The notes below the pieces were generated by a model that did no database searches, was not told the DNA's origin, and saw nothing but the letters and a program-made list of their open reading frames with translations. From positions 62,001-126,000 of the forward strand of contig NZ_JANYMP010000020.1 in NCBI RefSeq assembly GCF_025061645.1: a DNA stretch of 64,000 bases, read 5' to 3'. Each line of letters starts with the position of its first letter. Within the stretch, counting starts at the first letter, position 1. Shown piece after piece: positions 9,273 to 17,779 of the stretch. A program made the translations under genes and the position numbers. The DNA is from Umezawaea endophytica (GTDB lineage: Bacteria; Actinomycetota; Actinomycetes; Mycobacteriales; Pseudonocardiaceae).

Positions 9273-9294
9273 TTGGCCGGATCACTGGCCAAGT
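9273..9294. promoter_or_regulatory. Candidate operator between MFS transporter and ArsR-type regulator
   Basis: CTTGGCC and GGCCAAG form perfect 7-base inverted arms with an 8-base spacer in the 57-bp divergent region. A second, weaker dyad (TTTAG-N6-CTAAA, 9302-9317) lies beside the regulator start. Either could bind the adjacent winged-helix regulator. Confidence 0.5.
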
Positions 9295-9320
9295 CGAACG
9301 TTTTAGGCTGGGCTAAAGCG

Positions 9321-10238
9321 ATGGCCCTCCGCTTCGCCGTCTCGCCGCTCTGGGAAACGATCGCCGGCCTGCGCGTGCTGGCCGCCCCGGAGTGCGCCCC
9401 GGTCCACCAGCGCTGGACCACGTGGGCCGAATCGCGCCTGGGCAGCCTGCCGGACGACCCGTGGTTCCGCCTGCTCCGCCGCCTCGCCACCCGCGGCCCC
9501 GTCGTGCCCGAGTTCCTCATCCCCACACCGGGTCTGCGCTCCACCGGCATCGACACGGAGGTCGACGCCCTCTTCCGCGCCACCCCCGAGCGCATCACCG
9601 CCGCCGTCGGCGCCGACCCCCACGCCCGCCCCCTGCTGGACGACCCGACCGAGGCACTGACCGCCCTGCGCGACCGCGTCCGAGCCGTCCACGACGCGAT
9701 CGTCGAACCCCTCTGGCCGAGGCTGGAGGGCGTCCTCCAGGGCGACGTGGAACGCCGTGGCCGCAGGCTCACCGAACACGGCGGCCCCACCGTGCTCAAC
9801 GAACTGCACGACACCGTCACCTGGCACCCGACCGCCGTCGAGGTGGCAGGCACCATCACCGAACTGGGCACCCGCGACCTCGTACTGGTCCCGTCGGCCT
9901 TCATCTGGCCGGACGTCTACCTCCGCGACAGCCCCGTCCGCCTTGCCCTCTGCTACCCGGCCACCGGCTTCGGCACCCTGTGGACCAGACCGACCCCACC
10001 AGCCCGCCCCGCCCTCACCCGCCTGCTCGGCACCACCCGCGCCCGCCTGCTGCACGAACTGGAACGCCCGAGCACCGTGTCCGAACTCGCCGAACGCCTG
10101 GACGTGACCGCGGGGTCGGTCTCGCAGCACCTCGGGGTGCTGCGGGCGACCGGCCTCGCGGTCAGCCGCCGGGAGGGGCGGGAGGTGGTGTCGCTGCGAA
10201 CGGCACTGGGGCTGGCGCTGGTGCAGGGCGGGGATTAG
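9321..10238 (+). CDS. ArsR-like winged-helix regulator with DUF5937 N-terminal domain
   Basis: 305 residues. The N-terminal 240 residues match the DUF5937 type (starts LRFAVSPLWETIAGLR), of unknown ligand. The C-terminal 60 residues are a winged helix of the ArsR type, with TVSELAERLDVTAGSVSQHL as the DNA-reading helices. No metal-binding cysteine cluster is visible, so it is probably not a metal sensor. It faces the MFS gene across a short divergent region and likely represses that transporter and itself. The ribosome site is weak, and the ATG was chosen from the family start. Confidence 0.85.
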   Translation: MALRFAVSPLWETIAGLRVLAAPECAPVHQRWTTWAESRLGSLPDDPWFRLLRRLATRGPVVPEFLIPTPGLRSTGIDTEVDALFRATPERITAAVGADPHARPLLDDPTEALTALRDRVRAVHDAIVEPLWPRLEGVLQGDVERRGRRLTEHGGPTVLNELHDTVTWHPTAVEVAGTITELGTRDLVLVPSAFIWPDVYLRDSPVRLALCYPATGFGTLWTRPTPPARPALTRLLGTTRARLLHELERPSTVSELAERLDVTAGSVSQHLGVLRATGLAVSRREGREVVSLRTALGLALVQGGD

Positions 10239-10260
10239 GGCTTGGGCGCATTGGTGCGGA

Positions 10261-10826
10261 TCACGCCGGCTCCCTGTCCAGGAGCTGCGTCCCACCGTCC
10301 CGCATGGTGTTCGCCACGCTCGCGCAAGCCTCGGTGAATGCACTGGCATCACGTCCCCAGTAGTCCGAGACGGCTTGGCCGCCACGAACCAGGAGATCAG
10401 CCACATCGGCGGCCATGAACAGGTGGGACGCCTCACCCCAGCGGGAATGGCTGTGCACTCCGCCACCAGAGGCATCCTCGATCAGCGTCGTCGACGGGCA
10501 AGCGCCCAGAAAGCTTGGTGCGGACCCAACGGCGTACCAGGCAAATAGGCCTTGGCCAGGGAAGGCACGTGGTGGAGCGTGCTCTCGGCCGCGCCGTCGG
10601 CGGCCAACTCGGCGGCCTGGAACAGGATTTGACGTTCCGTGATCGGGCTGCCTTCCGGCGCGGACTTCCAAGTGGATCCAAGTGCGTCGGGATCGTGTCG
10701 TAGGTCCAGGAGCAGAGCGGCCCACTGGTCCCGCAGATCGACGTAACCGCTGTACAGGAACTCGATCTCTCGAACATCGCTCGGCCAGGTCCACCCTCCC
10801 CCAGACTCACGCGGAGTCTGCCCCGT
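10261..10826 (-). pseudogene. Broken gene of unknown function (frameshift and missing start)
   Basis: Two frames carry one protein. From about 10826 to 10482 one frame reads DVREIEFLYSGYVDLRDQWAA, then LFQAAELAADGAAESTLH, and ends ARRRR-stop. The other frame picks up from about 10495 with TTLIEDASGGGVHSH, then HLFMAADVADLLVRG, and stops at 10261. Joining them needs one small indel near 10490-10500. The first frame opens after a stop near 10830 with no ATG, GTG or TTG before the conserved-looking part. I do not recognise the family. Either it is a decayed gene or the sequence has an error here. Confidence 0.6.
10802..10820. other. Stem-loop at the 5' end of the broken gene
   Basis: CAGACTC and GAGTCTG form a perfect 7-bp stem with a 5-base loop. 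It lies where the start of the broken gene would be. No U-tract on either side; role unknown. Confidence 0.35.
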
Positions 10827-10889
10827 CCGTCAGCGACGCACGGGGCAGAACCACAACGTTGAGCGGTCAGGTCCCCAGACAACACCGCA

Positions 10890-11456
10890 CTAGATCTCCC
10901 TCACCACTCGCACCGGGCTCCCCACCGCGATGACGTTCGCGGGCAGGTCGCGTGTCACCACGGCGCCCGCGCCGACCACGGTGTTCTCCCCGATGGTCAC
11001 CCCGGCGAGCACGATGGCGCCGCCGCCGAGCCACACGTTGTCGCCGATGACGATCGGCTTGGCGGCCTCCCACTTCGCGCGGCGCGGTTCCGGGTCGACC
11101 GGGTGGGTCGGGGTGAGGAGTTGCACGTTGGGCCCCATCTGGACGTCGTCGCCGATGGTGATCGGGGCGACGTCTAGCGCGACCAGGCCGAAGTTGGCGA
11201 ACGTGCGGGCGCCGATGGTGATGAACCTGCCGTAGTCGACGTGGAACGGCGGGCGGATGGCGGTGCCCTCGCCGACGGCGCCCAGCCACTCGGTGAGCAG
11301 TCGGGAGCGTTCGGCGTGCTGGCGGGACGTGGTCGCGTTGTAGGCGTCCTGGAAGTCGCCGGAGACGGCGGACAGCTCCTCGAGTTCCGGGTCGTCGGCG
11401 ATGTACAGGTCTCCGGCGAGCATCCGCTCGCGCATGGTTCGGGTGTCCGGCGTCAT
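10890..11456 (-). CDS. maa: Maltose/galactoside O-acetyltransferase family protein
   Basis: 188 residues of the left-handed beta-helix sugar acetyltransferases, which use acetyl-CoA. An N-terminal Mac domain (about 5-58, MLAGDLYIADDPEL) is followed by hexapeptide repeats (for example ITIGDD, IVIGDN, VTIGEN). The catalytic histidine is H118 in LLTPTHPVD. Length is normal for Maa/LacA. I use the ATG at 11456; an in-frame ATG five codons upstream is possible, and neither has a strong ribosome site. It is divergent from the next gene by 41 bp. True sugar substrate unknown. Confidence 0.9.
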   Translation of the reverse strand: MTPDTRTMRERMLAGDLYIADDPELEELSAVSGDFQDAYNATTSRQHAERSRLLTEWLGAVGEGTAIRPPFHVDYGRFITIGARTFANFGLVALDVAPITIGDDVQMGPNVQLLTPTHPVDPEPRRAKWEAAKPIVIGDNVWLGGGAIVLAGVTIGENTVVGAGAVVTRDLPANVIAVGSPVRVVREI

Positions 11457-11497
11457 GGGACGACCGTACAAACGCGCGGCACGAATAAGCTGACCGC

Positions 11498-12379
11498 ATG
11501 GTGGTGTTGACCGAGGCCGAGTGGACGGCGCGCCGGGCCGAGCACCGGGCGCGCGTGCTGCGCTGGACGGGTCCGCACCACGAGCGGAAGGCGACCGGGG
11601 AGAAGCACCCCGTGCTGGACTTCCTGTTCTCCTACTACTCGCACCGGCCGTCGCGGCTGGAGCGCTGGCACCCCGGTCCCGGTGTCGTGCTGGAGGGCGC
11701 GGCGGCGCGCGAGTTCCTGCGGTGGCCCGCGTACGGGGAGACCGCCGACGGCGTGGCGCTGGACGTCGAGCGGTTCGCCGAGTCGCGGCGGGCGACCGTC
11801 GACTTCGTGCGGCGGCTGCTGGGGGCGACGGCGCGCCGGGCGCCGCGGCTGGGCTGCTTCGGGCTGCACGAGTGGGCGATGGTCTACCGGCAGCGGCCCG
11901 AGCAGGTGCGGCACAACGCGTGGCCGCTGCGGCTGGGGTCGACGGGGACGGACGCGGTGGTGGACGCGAGCCGCGTGCAGTGCGGGCACTTCGACGCGTT
12001 CCGCTTCTTCACGCCGGACGCGCGGCCGCACAACACGCTCCAGCCGACGAGGGAGACGCAGGTCGAGTTCGACCAGCCCGGCTGCCTGCACGTCTCGATG
12101 GACCTGTTCAAGTGGGCGTACAAGCTGGACCCGGCGACGCCGTCGGAGCTGGTCGCGGACTGCTTCGCGTTGGCCGTGGAGGTGCGCGAGCTGGACATGC
12201 GCGCGAGCCCGTACGACCTGGCCCCGCTGGGGTACGAGCCGGTGGCGATCGAGACGCCGGAGGGGCGGGCCGAGTACGTGCGGCAGCAGGCGTCGTTCAG
12301 CGCGAGAGCTGTGCCTTTGCGTGCCGCACTGCTCGACCTATCAGTAACATTGAGTCACACAGCAGACCTGAGAAACTGA
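11498..12379 (+). CDS. Conserved actinobacterial protein annotated as 3-methyladenine DNA glycosylase
   Basis: 293 residues. It matches a family widespread in actinobacteria, with HPVLDFLFSYYSHRP near residue 37 and CGHFDAFRFFTPDA near residue 165. Databases commonly call it 3-methyladenine DNA glycosylase, but I see no helix-hairpin-helix or other clear glycosylase motif, so treat that name as inherited. It is rich in His, Trp and aromatic residues. ATG at 11498; no strong ribosome site, possibly a near-leaderless transcript. Confidence 0.7.
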   Translation: MVVLTEAEWTARRAEHRARVLRWTGPHHERKATGEKHPVLDFLFSYYSHRPSRLERWHPGPGVVLEGAAAREFLRWPAYGETADGVALDVERFAESRRATVDFVRRLLGATARRAPRLGCFGLHEWAMVYRQRPEQVRHNAWPLRLGSTGTDAVVDASRVQCGHFDAFRFFTPDARPHNTLQPTRETQVEFDQPGCLHVSMDLFKWAYKLDPATPSELVADCFALAVEVRELDMRASPYDLAPLGYEPVAIETPEGRAEYVRQQASFSARAVPLRAALLDLSVTLSHTADLRN

Positions 12380-12546
12380 CCCAATCGGGTAAATATCCCG
12401 CCAAGTCAGCCACAAGTACTTAACCCAGCCCTCAGTCTTCACCTGTTAGCGTGACGGTTGCCGGTACAGGTGTCGTCGGGGCGGTGAATCCGGGTACCGA
12501 ACGCGTTCGTGTCACGAGCCGCGGGAAGACGCTGAAAGGGAAGTCG

Positions 12547-14328
12547 ATGTCTCGACATCGCACGCTGCGCACACGGGTGCGGCGCGGCGTGGCAGGCTGG
12601 CCCGTCGCGGTCGTCGGCCTCGTCGCGCTGATCGTCCTCGGTGTCCTCGGCTGGAGCTGGCTCGGTGGCGTGATCGAACGCCGGGCGGCCGCCGAGGCGG
12701 GCGACTGCGCCGAGGGTGAGGCGGCGCTGCGGATCGCGTCCACGCCGAGCGCGGCGGACGCGGTGCGCGACGTGGCGAAGGCCTGGAGCGCGACCCGACC
12801 GGTGGTCTACGACCACTGCATCCGGGTCGAGGTGCAGTCGATCGACTCCGAGGTCGTGCTCGAAGGCCTCACGCAGGGCTGGGACGAGGAGAAGCTGGGC
12901 ACCCGGCCGCACGCGTGGATCACCGACTCGACGCTGTGGGTGAACCGGCTCGGCGCGCAGAACCACGCGCTGCTCGGCGCCGCCCCGCAGTCGATCGCCG
13001 CCAGCCCCGTGGTGCTCGCCTTGCCCGAGGAGGGCGCGACGGCCGTGCAGGCGTCGTCGGGCTTCCGCTGGACCGACCTGCCGGGCGTCACGTCCTCGCC
13101 CGCGGGCTGGGACCGCTTCGGCCAGGCGGCGTGGGGGCCGTTCAAGGTCGCCATGCCGGACCCGACGGTCAACGCGGCCACGGCGATGGCGATCCAGTCG
13201 GCGCTGGCGGGCGCGAGCCCCGAGGGCAAGGGCCCCGTCACCACCGACATGCTGAACCTGGACCCGGTGAAGAACACCATGGCGAGTCTGGTCGCCGCGA
13301 AGCCCGCGCAGACCCCCTCGACCACGTGGGAGGCGATGTCGCTGCTCGCCGACAAGCCCACCGTGAACGCCGCGGGCTTCAGCGCGGTCCCCGTGTTCGA
13401 GGTCGACCTCTACCGGCACAACACGGGCAAGGACACCGGCACCGCCCCGTTGAAGCCGCTGTTCGGCGTGACCCCCGGCGGTCCGACGCCGGTCGCGGAC
13501 TTCCCGTTCGTGGCGCTCTCGGGCGACTGGGTCGGCGAGGCGCAGGTGCGGGCCGCGCAGGCGTTCCGCGACTTCCTGACCGACGAGGCCCAGCAGAAGA
13601 TCCTGGCCGCGTCCGGGCTGCGGGTCCCGTCCTCGACGGACCGCCCGAAGCCGTCACCGGGTGTGCGCTGGGCGACGATGACCGAGGGCCTGGCGCCCGC
13701 GGACGCGAACACCGCGCAGCAGATCTCGGCGACGTGGGCGACGGCCGACAACGGCCAGGTCGTGACGCTGCTGGTGGACTCGTCGAAGTCGATGGAGGAG
13801 TCCGGCGGCGACGGGAAGAGCAGGATGGAGTGGCTCAAGGCCGCGCTGTCCGGGCAGGTGAACCGCTCGCTGTCCGGTTCGGTCGGGCTGTGGGAGTTCT
13901 CCCGGCAGCTCGACGGTGAGCGCCCGTACCGGAGGCTCGTGCCGACCGGTCCGGTCCTGGAGCAGCGGCAGGCGCTGCTCGACGGGATCGCGGGCCTGAA
14001 GCCGTTGAGCGCGACCCAGCTCTACACGAGCCTGCTGGCGCTGTACGAGGACACGCAGGAGAACTACCAGGAGGGCAAGCGCAACAGGATCGTCGTGCTG
14101 ACCGACGGCCCCAACGACGGTGGCCTCGGCTTCGACGAACTGCGCGCCAAGCTGGACGAGTTGAAGCGCGACGACCGACCGATCCCGATCAGCGTCATCG
14201 CCATGGGTCCCGCGCCGGAGCGCGATCCGCTGAACAAGATCACCCAGTCGACCGGGGGCACCTTCTCGGTGGCGGAGGACGGCAAGGCGATCGACGCGGC
14301 GCTGGCGCAGATCCTGTCGGCGGGCTGA
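12547..14328 (+). CDS. Membrane-anchored solute-binding plus von Willebrand factor A protein
   Basis: 593 residues. One transmembrane helix (about 20-40, VAVVGLVALIVLGVLGW) anchors the protein, with the rest outside the cell. Residues 55-380 look like an extracellular solute-binding fold; residues 400-590 are a vWA domain with an intact MIDAS: D411-S-S-K-S415 and a later LTDG. The vWA metal site suggests protein or matrix binding. This fused architecture is common in actinobacteria but functionally obscure. ATG at 12547 is preceded by AAAGGGAAG. A 167-bp region before it should hold the promoter. Confidence 0.85.
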   Translation: MSRHRTLRTRVRRGVAGWPVAVVGLVALIVLGVLGWSWLGGVIERRAAAEAGDCAEGEAALRIASTPSAADAVRDVAKAWSATRPVVYDHCIRVEVQSIDSEVVLEGLTQGWDEEKLGTRPHAWITDSTLWVNRLGAQNHALLGAAPQSIAASPVVLALPEEGATAVQASSGFRWTDLPGVTSSPAGWDRFGQAAWGPFKVAMPDPTVNAATAMAIQSALAGASPEGKGPVTTDMLNLDPVKNTMASLVAAKPAQTPSTTWEAMSLLADKPTVNAAGFSAVPVFEVDLYRHNTGKDTGTAPLKPLFGVTPGGPTPVADFPFVALSGDWVGEAQVRAAQAFRDFLTDEAQQKILAASGLRVPSSTDRPKPSPGVRWATMTEGLAPADANTAQQISATWATADNGQVVTLLVDSSKSMEESGGDGKSRMEWLKAALSGQVNRSLSGSVGLWEFSRQLDGERPYRRLVPTGPVLEQRQALLDGIAGLKPLSATQLYTSLLALYEDTQENYQEGKRNRIVVLTDGPNDGGLGFDELRAKLDELKRDDRPIPISVIAMGPAPERDPLNKITQSTGGTFSVAEDGKAIDAALAQILSAG

Positions 14329-14340
14329 CCAGGTAGGCGG

Positions 14341-14754
14341 TCAGCGCTGGATGGCGAGCTTGGCGAGTTCGCGGTCGAAGTCGATCCAGAGCTCCTCCTC
14401 ACCGGAGGACACGACGTCGTAGGAGAGGTCGAGGAACTCGGCGATGTCCTCGGCGCGGCCGGACAGGACGGCGAAGCCGGTGGGCGCGTCCAGTTCCACG
14501 AGCACCCGCTCGGGGTCCTCCGGCGCGGGGCGGACGGCGATGTCGCCCTCACCGGTGCGGGTGATGAGCCCGTCGGCCAGTAATTCGCGGCCGAACATCC
14601 ACTCCACCTCACCCTGCCCCGTGTGGAAGCTGATGGCGACGGCGTACGGATCATCGGGGTCGTAGCGCAGTTCGGCCTCGATGGGAGCGGGTGCGGCTCC
14701 GGGCGTGAGCAGGTCGAAGGTCGTGGCGACGGTGATGACGATCTTCTTGTTCAT
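14341..14754 (-). CDS. ssgB: SsgA-like sporulation/cell-division regulator (SsgB type)
   Basis: 137 residues matching the SsgA-like proteins found only in morphologically complex actinomycetes. In Streptomyces, SsgB recruits FtsZ to future septum sites. Characteristic segments are ELRYDPDDPYAV, SFHTG, VEWMFGRELL, GDIAVRP and a short acidic C-terminus. Length is typical. ATG at 14754. It is convergent with the vWA gene 12 bases away. Presence of this gene supports a sporulating or filamentous host. Confidence 0.92.
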   Translation of the reverse strand: MNKKIVITVATTFDLLTPGAAPAPIEAELRYDPDDPYAVAISFHTGQGEVEWMFGRELLADGLITRTGEGDIAVRPAPEDPERVLVELDAPTGFAVLSGRAEDIAEFLDLSYDVVSSGEEELWIDFDRELAKLAIQR

Positions 14755-14891
14755 ACTTCAACGATAAGTACCGACCGTGACGGCCGACACCCCTAGAAAG
14801 GGTGAGAGGACCCCGGAATCACCAAATCGTGCGCACTTTACCCACGAACGGGTGAACGGTTGTTCGTAGCGTGGCGGACCAGGGGACCGCG

Positions 14892-15869
14892 TCAGGGCGG
14901 GTACACCTTCGCCATGGCCGCCACCGAGGCCGCCATCCGCTCCCGGAGTTCCGGCGGCCCGACGACCTCCACGTGCGGGCCGAGCCTCAGCAGGTCCGGC
15001 TCGGCGTGGTCGAGCGACTCGGTCGGCAGCTCGACCGTCGTCCACCCGTCCGCGGCCGGTTCGGCGTCCGAGGCGCGCAGCGCGCGGGCGGCGACGACGC
15101 CGAGCAGGTACCCGGCGCGCCGAACGCCCTCCGGCGACAGCCGCACCGTGACGCGCACGCCGTACATGCGCTGCTCGAACCCCTCCGACCAGTCCTCCCA
15201 GAACGCCGTCAGGTCGAAGTCGGCGGGCCGGTCGAAGTGGTCGTCGGTCGTCGTGATCTCCAGGACCCGCGCGACCCGGTACGTGCGCAGGTCGCCGTCG
15301 GACCGCGCCACCAGGTACCAGACGCCCGCCTTCAGCACGAGGCCGAGCGGGTCCACGGTCCGACGCACCTCGACCGCCTTTCCGCCCCACCGCCGGTACC
15401 GGACGTCGAGCCTGCGCTGGTGCCACACGGCGTCGGCGATCGTGGTCAGGTTCGGGGTCTCGTCGGAGTGCCGGAACCAGCCGGGCGTGTCGAGGTGGAA
15501 GCGCTCGCGGACGCGCCCGGCCCGTGACCGCAGCTCGGGCGGGAGCGCGGCCTGGAGCTTGAGCTGCGCCGCCGCGACCACGGTGCCCAGCCCGAGTTCG
15601 GCGGCCGGACCGGGCAGCCCGGCGAGGAACAACGACTCCGCCTCCTCCGTGGTCAGGCCGGTCAGCCGGGTGCGGTAGCCGTCGACCAGCCGGTACCCGC
15701 CCGCCGGGCCGCGGTCGGCGTACACGGGCACGCCCGCGGCGCCGAGCGCCTCGACGTCGCGGTAGACCGTGCGGACCGACACCTCCAGTTCGTCGGCCAA
15801 CTCCTGCGCCGTCATCCGGCCGCGCGACTGGAGCAGGAGGAGCAGGGACAGCAGTCGGCTCGCGCGCAT
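14892..15869 (-). CDS. YafY/DeoR-type regulator with WYL domain
   Basis: 325 residues: an N-terminal winged HTH (1-60, MTAQELADELEVSVRTVYRDVEAL), a WYL ligand-binding domain (about 140-215, with GLVLKAGVWYLVARSDGDLRTYRVARV) and a C-terminal WCX extension. WYL domains sense nucleotides, nucleic acids or small ligands. The start is the ATG at MRASRLL; an upstream in-frame extension is not family-like. It is divergent from a DUF3224 gene across a 62-bp spacer with a perfect inverted repeat, so it most likely controls that gene and itself. Confidence 0.9.
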   Translation of the reverse strand: MRASRLLSLLLLLQSRGRMTAQELADELEVSVRTVYRDVEALGAAGVPVYADRGPAGGYRLVDGYRTRLTGLTTEEAESLFLAGLPGPAAELGLGTVVAAAQLKLQAALPPELRSRAGRVRERFHLDTPGWFRHSDETPNLTTIADAVWHQRRLDVRYRRWGGKAVEVRRTVDPLGLVLKAGVWYLVARSDGDLRTYRVARVLEITTTDDHFDRPADFDLTAFWEDWSEGFEQRMYGVRVTVRLSPEGVRRAGYLLGVVAARALRASDAEPAADGWTTVELPTESLDHAEPDLLRLGPHVEVVGPPELRERMAASVAAMAKVYPP

Positions 15870-15888
15870 GCGTCCAAGTTTCCCCCCG

Positions 15889-15911
15889 TACCTGACGGGC
15901 GGTGTCAGGTA
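15889..15911. promoter_or_regulatory. Operator between WYL regulator and DUF3224 gene
   Basis: TACCTGAC-N7-GTCAGGTA is a perfect 8-base inverted repeat, centred in the 62-bp divergent spacer. Position and symmetry fit a dimeric winged-HTH repressor. The right arm may overlap the promoter of the DUF3224 gene. Confidence 0.7.
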
Positions 15912-15931
15912 TCGGGTGCAGGATCTCCCGC

Positions 15932-16345
15932 ATGACCACACACGCGGCGGGCAACGTCGAGATGAAGAGCTGGGAAGAGAAGACCTGGGACGGCAAGGCG
16001 CACGACGAGGTCTCGGGTGCCAAGCTCACCTCGGGCACGATGGTCGGCGTCTACCACGGAGCGCTGGAGGCCACCGGCGAGACCCGGTTCGTCATGACGT
16101 ACATCGACGACAACAACTGCTACACCATCGGTCAGGAACTGGTGACCGGCACGCTCGACGGCCGCACCGGCACGTTCGTGCTCCAGCACATCGGCCGGTA
16201 CAAGGACGGCTCCGTGTCCGGCGGGTTCACCGTGGTCCCGGAATCGGGCACCGGCGAGTTGGAGGGCCTGAGCGGCAGCGGCGGGATCACCTGGGAAGCG
16301 GGCCAGTCGGGCGTCTACTCCGTGGACTACGTCCTGTCCGCGTGA
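15932..16345 (+). CDS. DUF3224 family protein
   Basis: 137 residues matching DUF3224, a small beta-barrel (allene oxide cyclase-like) family of unknown role. Typical features are a KSWEEKTW opening, repeated G/T-rich strands and the RYKDGSVSGGFTVVPESGTGEL segment. These genes frequently sit next to WYL or YafY-type regulators, as here. ATG at 15932 has no strong ribosome site. Confidence 0.88.
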   Translation: MTTHAAGNVEMKSWEEKTWDGKAHDEVSGAKLTSGTMVGVYHGALEATGETRFVMTYIDDNNCYTIGQELVTGTLDGRTGTFVLQHIGRYKDGSVSGGFTVVPESGTGELEGLSGSGGITWEAGQSGVYSVDYVLSA

Positions 16346-16418
16346 CCGCCTCGCCGTCTTGGAGCACGGGCGGGGCGCGGTTCGGCCGCCGGACCGCGCC
16401 CCCGTCCGAAGCCCGCGC

Positions 16419-16784
16419 CTACTCGACCGAGATCGACACCTTGTTCGGGTAGAACGCCACGTGCCCGGTGATCTCCTTCACCGACGGGTACGGCTCGTCG
16501 TAGGTCCAGATGACGTCGGTCAGCGCCTGGTCGCCCGTGATCGAGTAGTACGACGCGTCGCCCTTGTACGGGCAGTAGGTGCTGGTGTCGGTGCGCTCGA
16601 TCGCGGACTGGTCGACGTCCTCGATCGGGATGTAGTGCACGGCCGGGTAGGTCGACTCCTGCAACGTGAGCGACCTGGTCGTGTCGGCGACGACCCGGTC
16701 GCCCGCGCGCACCACGACGTGCTCCGTCGACGGCGTCACGGTGATGGGGTGGTCGGGGCCGGGGGTCTTCACTGGGCGTGCCAT
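16419..16784 (-). CDS. DUF427 family protein
   Basis: 121 residues matching DUF427. Key segments are VVVRAGDRVVADT, YIPIEDVD, TYCPYKGDASYYS and the final AFYPNKV; the CPYKG cysteine is the family hallmark. Function unknown. ATG at 16784, leaving 130 bp to the divergent DUF899 gene. Confidence 0.88.
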   Translation of the reverse strand: MARPVKTPGPDHPITVTPSTEHVVVRAGDRVVADTTRSLTLQESTYPAVHYIPIEDVDQSAIERTDTSTYCPYKGDASYYSITGDQALTDVIWTYDEPYPSVKEITGHVAFYPNKVSISVE

Positions 16785-16913
16785 GGCTGGTGCTGCCTTT
16801 CGCCGTTGTCGTGCTCCTCCCTGGGTCAACGACGGCCGGGGCCCGATCATTTCCCACGCCCTCCGACCAGGCACGATCGGTTTTTGTCGGTGCTCGGGTC
16901 CACAATCGGCGGC

Positions 16914-17543
16914 ATGGGAAAACCGGAGATCACCTCCCTCCAGGAGTGGCAGAAGGCCCGCGACGAGCTGCTCATCGCGGAGAAGGAGCTGACGCGCGCC
17001 CAGGACGCGCTCGCCGCCCGTCGGCGGCGGCTGCCGATGGTCGAGTTCGCGGGCGACTACCCGTTCGACACACCGGACGGCCCGAAGACGCTGCTGGACC
17101 TGTTCGAGGGCCGCCACCAGCTCGCCGTGTACCAGTTCATGGACCTCGGCCCGGACGCCTTCTGCGGCGGGTGCACGTGGTTCACCGCCAACGTGCCCGC
17201 GACCGGGCGGGGGATGCTGGCCGACAGCGGGGTGACGTGGGTGAACGCGTCGACGATGCCGCTGGCGCAGATCGAGGCGTACAAGGAGCGGATGGGCTGG
17301 ACGCTGCCGTTCGTGTCGTCGCACGGCACCACGTTCGCCCAGGACTGCGGGGCCGACGGCGGATTCATGCTGACCCTGTTCCTGCGCGACGGCGACGCCG
17401 TCTACCGCACGTACGGCACGACCCACCGGGGCGTGGACAGACTGGTGTTCACCAACAACATCCTCGACCTCGCGCCGTACGGCAGACAGCAGGACTGGGA
17501 GGACTCACCGGACGGCTGGCCGCAGCACCCGACCTACGGCTGA
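16914..17543 (+). CDS. DUF899 thioredoxin-like family protein
   Basis: 209 residues of the DUF899 family, a thioredoxin-fold group of unknown redox role. The CxxC motif is C84-G-G-C87 in FCGGCTWF, preceded by LAVYQFMDLGPD. An N-terminal heptad-like helix (LIAEKELTRAQDALAARRRRLP) is typical. The ATG at 16914 matches the family start (MGKPEITSLQEW). The C-terminus YGRQQDWEDSPDGWPQ is also conserved. Confidence 0.9.
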   Translation: MGKPEITSLQEWQKARDELLIAEKELTRAQDALAARRRRLPMVEFAGDYPFDTPDGPKTLLDLFEGRHQLAVYQFMDLGPDAFCGGCTWFTANVPATGRGMLADSGVTWVNASTMPLAQIEAYKERMGWTLPFVSSHGTTFAQDCGADGGFMLTLFLRDGDAVYRTYGTTHRGVDRLVFTNNILDLAPYGRQQDWEDSPDGWPQHPTYG

Positions 17544-17725
17544 CGGCTGGTGACGGGCGGGGCTTGGTTGCGGGCAGGGCTGGTCGCTGCCTGACAGCCG
17601 ACACAAGCTTGCCCACCGGAGGCGACCCAGCGCCGAACCACCCGCACGAACCGACCTACCCGCCACGAGCAGGCCTGCCACCCTCGACACAACGGTGACG
17701 GACCGCCCGTGAGCGGCCCGTCACC

Positions 17726-17779
17726 CGTGTTCTAGCTGTACGTGTCCTAGCAGTACGTCGACGTCGTGTCCTAGCTGTA
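17726..17779. repeat. Three near-identical 15-bp repeats at the 3' end of gcvP
   Basis: CGTGTTCTAGCTGTA (17726-17740), CGTGTCCTAGCAGTA (17741-17755) and CGTGTCCTAGCTGTA (17765-17779). The third copy contains the real gcvP stop codon on the minus strand, so the other two look like duplications of the gene's last codons. The rest of 17544-17770 shows no gene. Confidence 0.75.
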
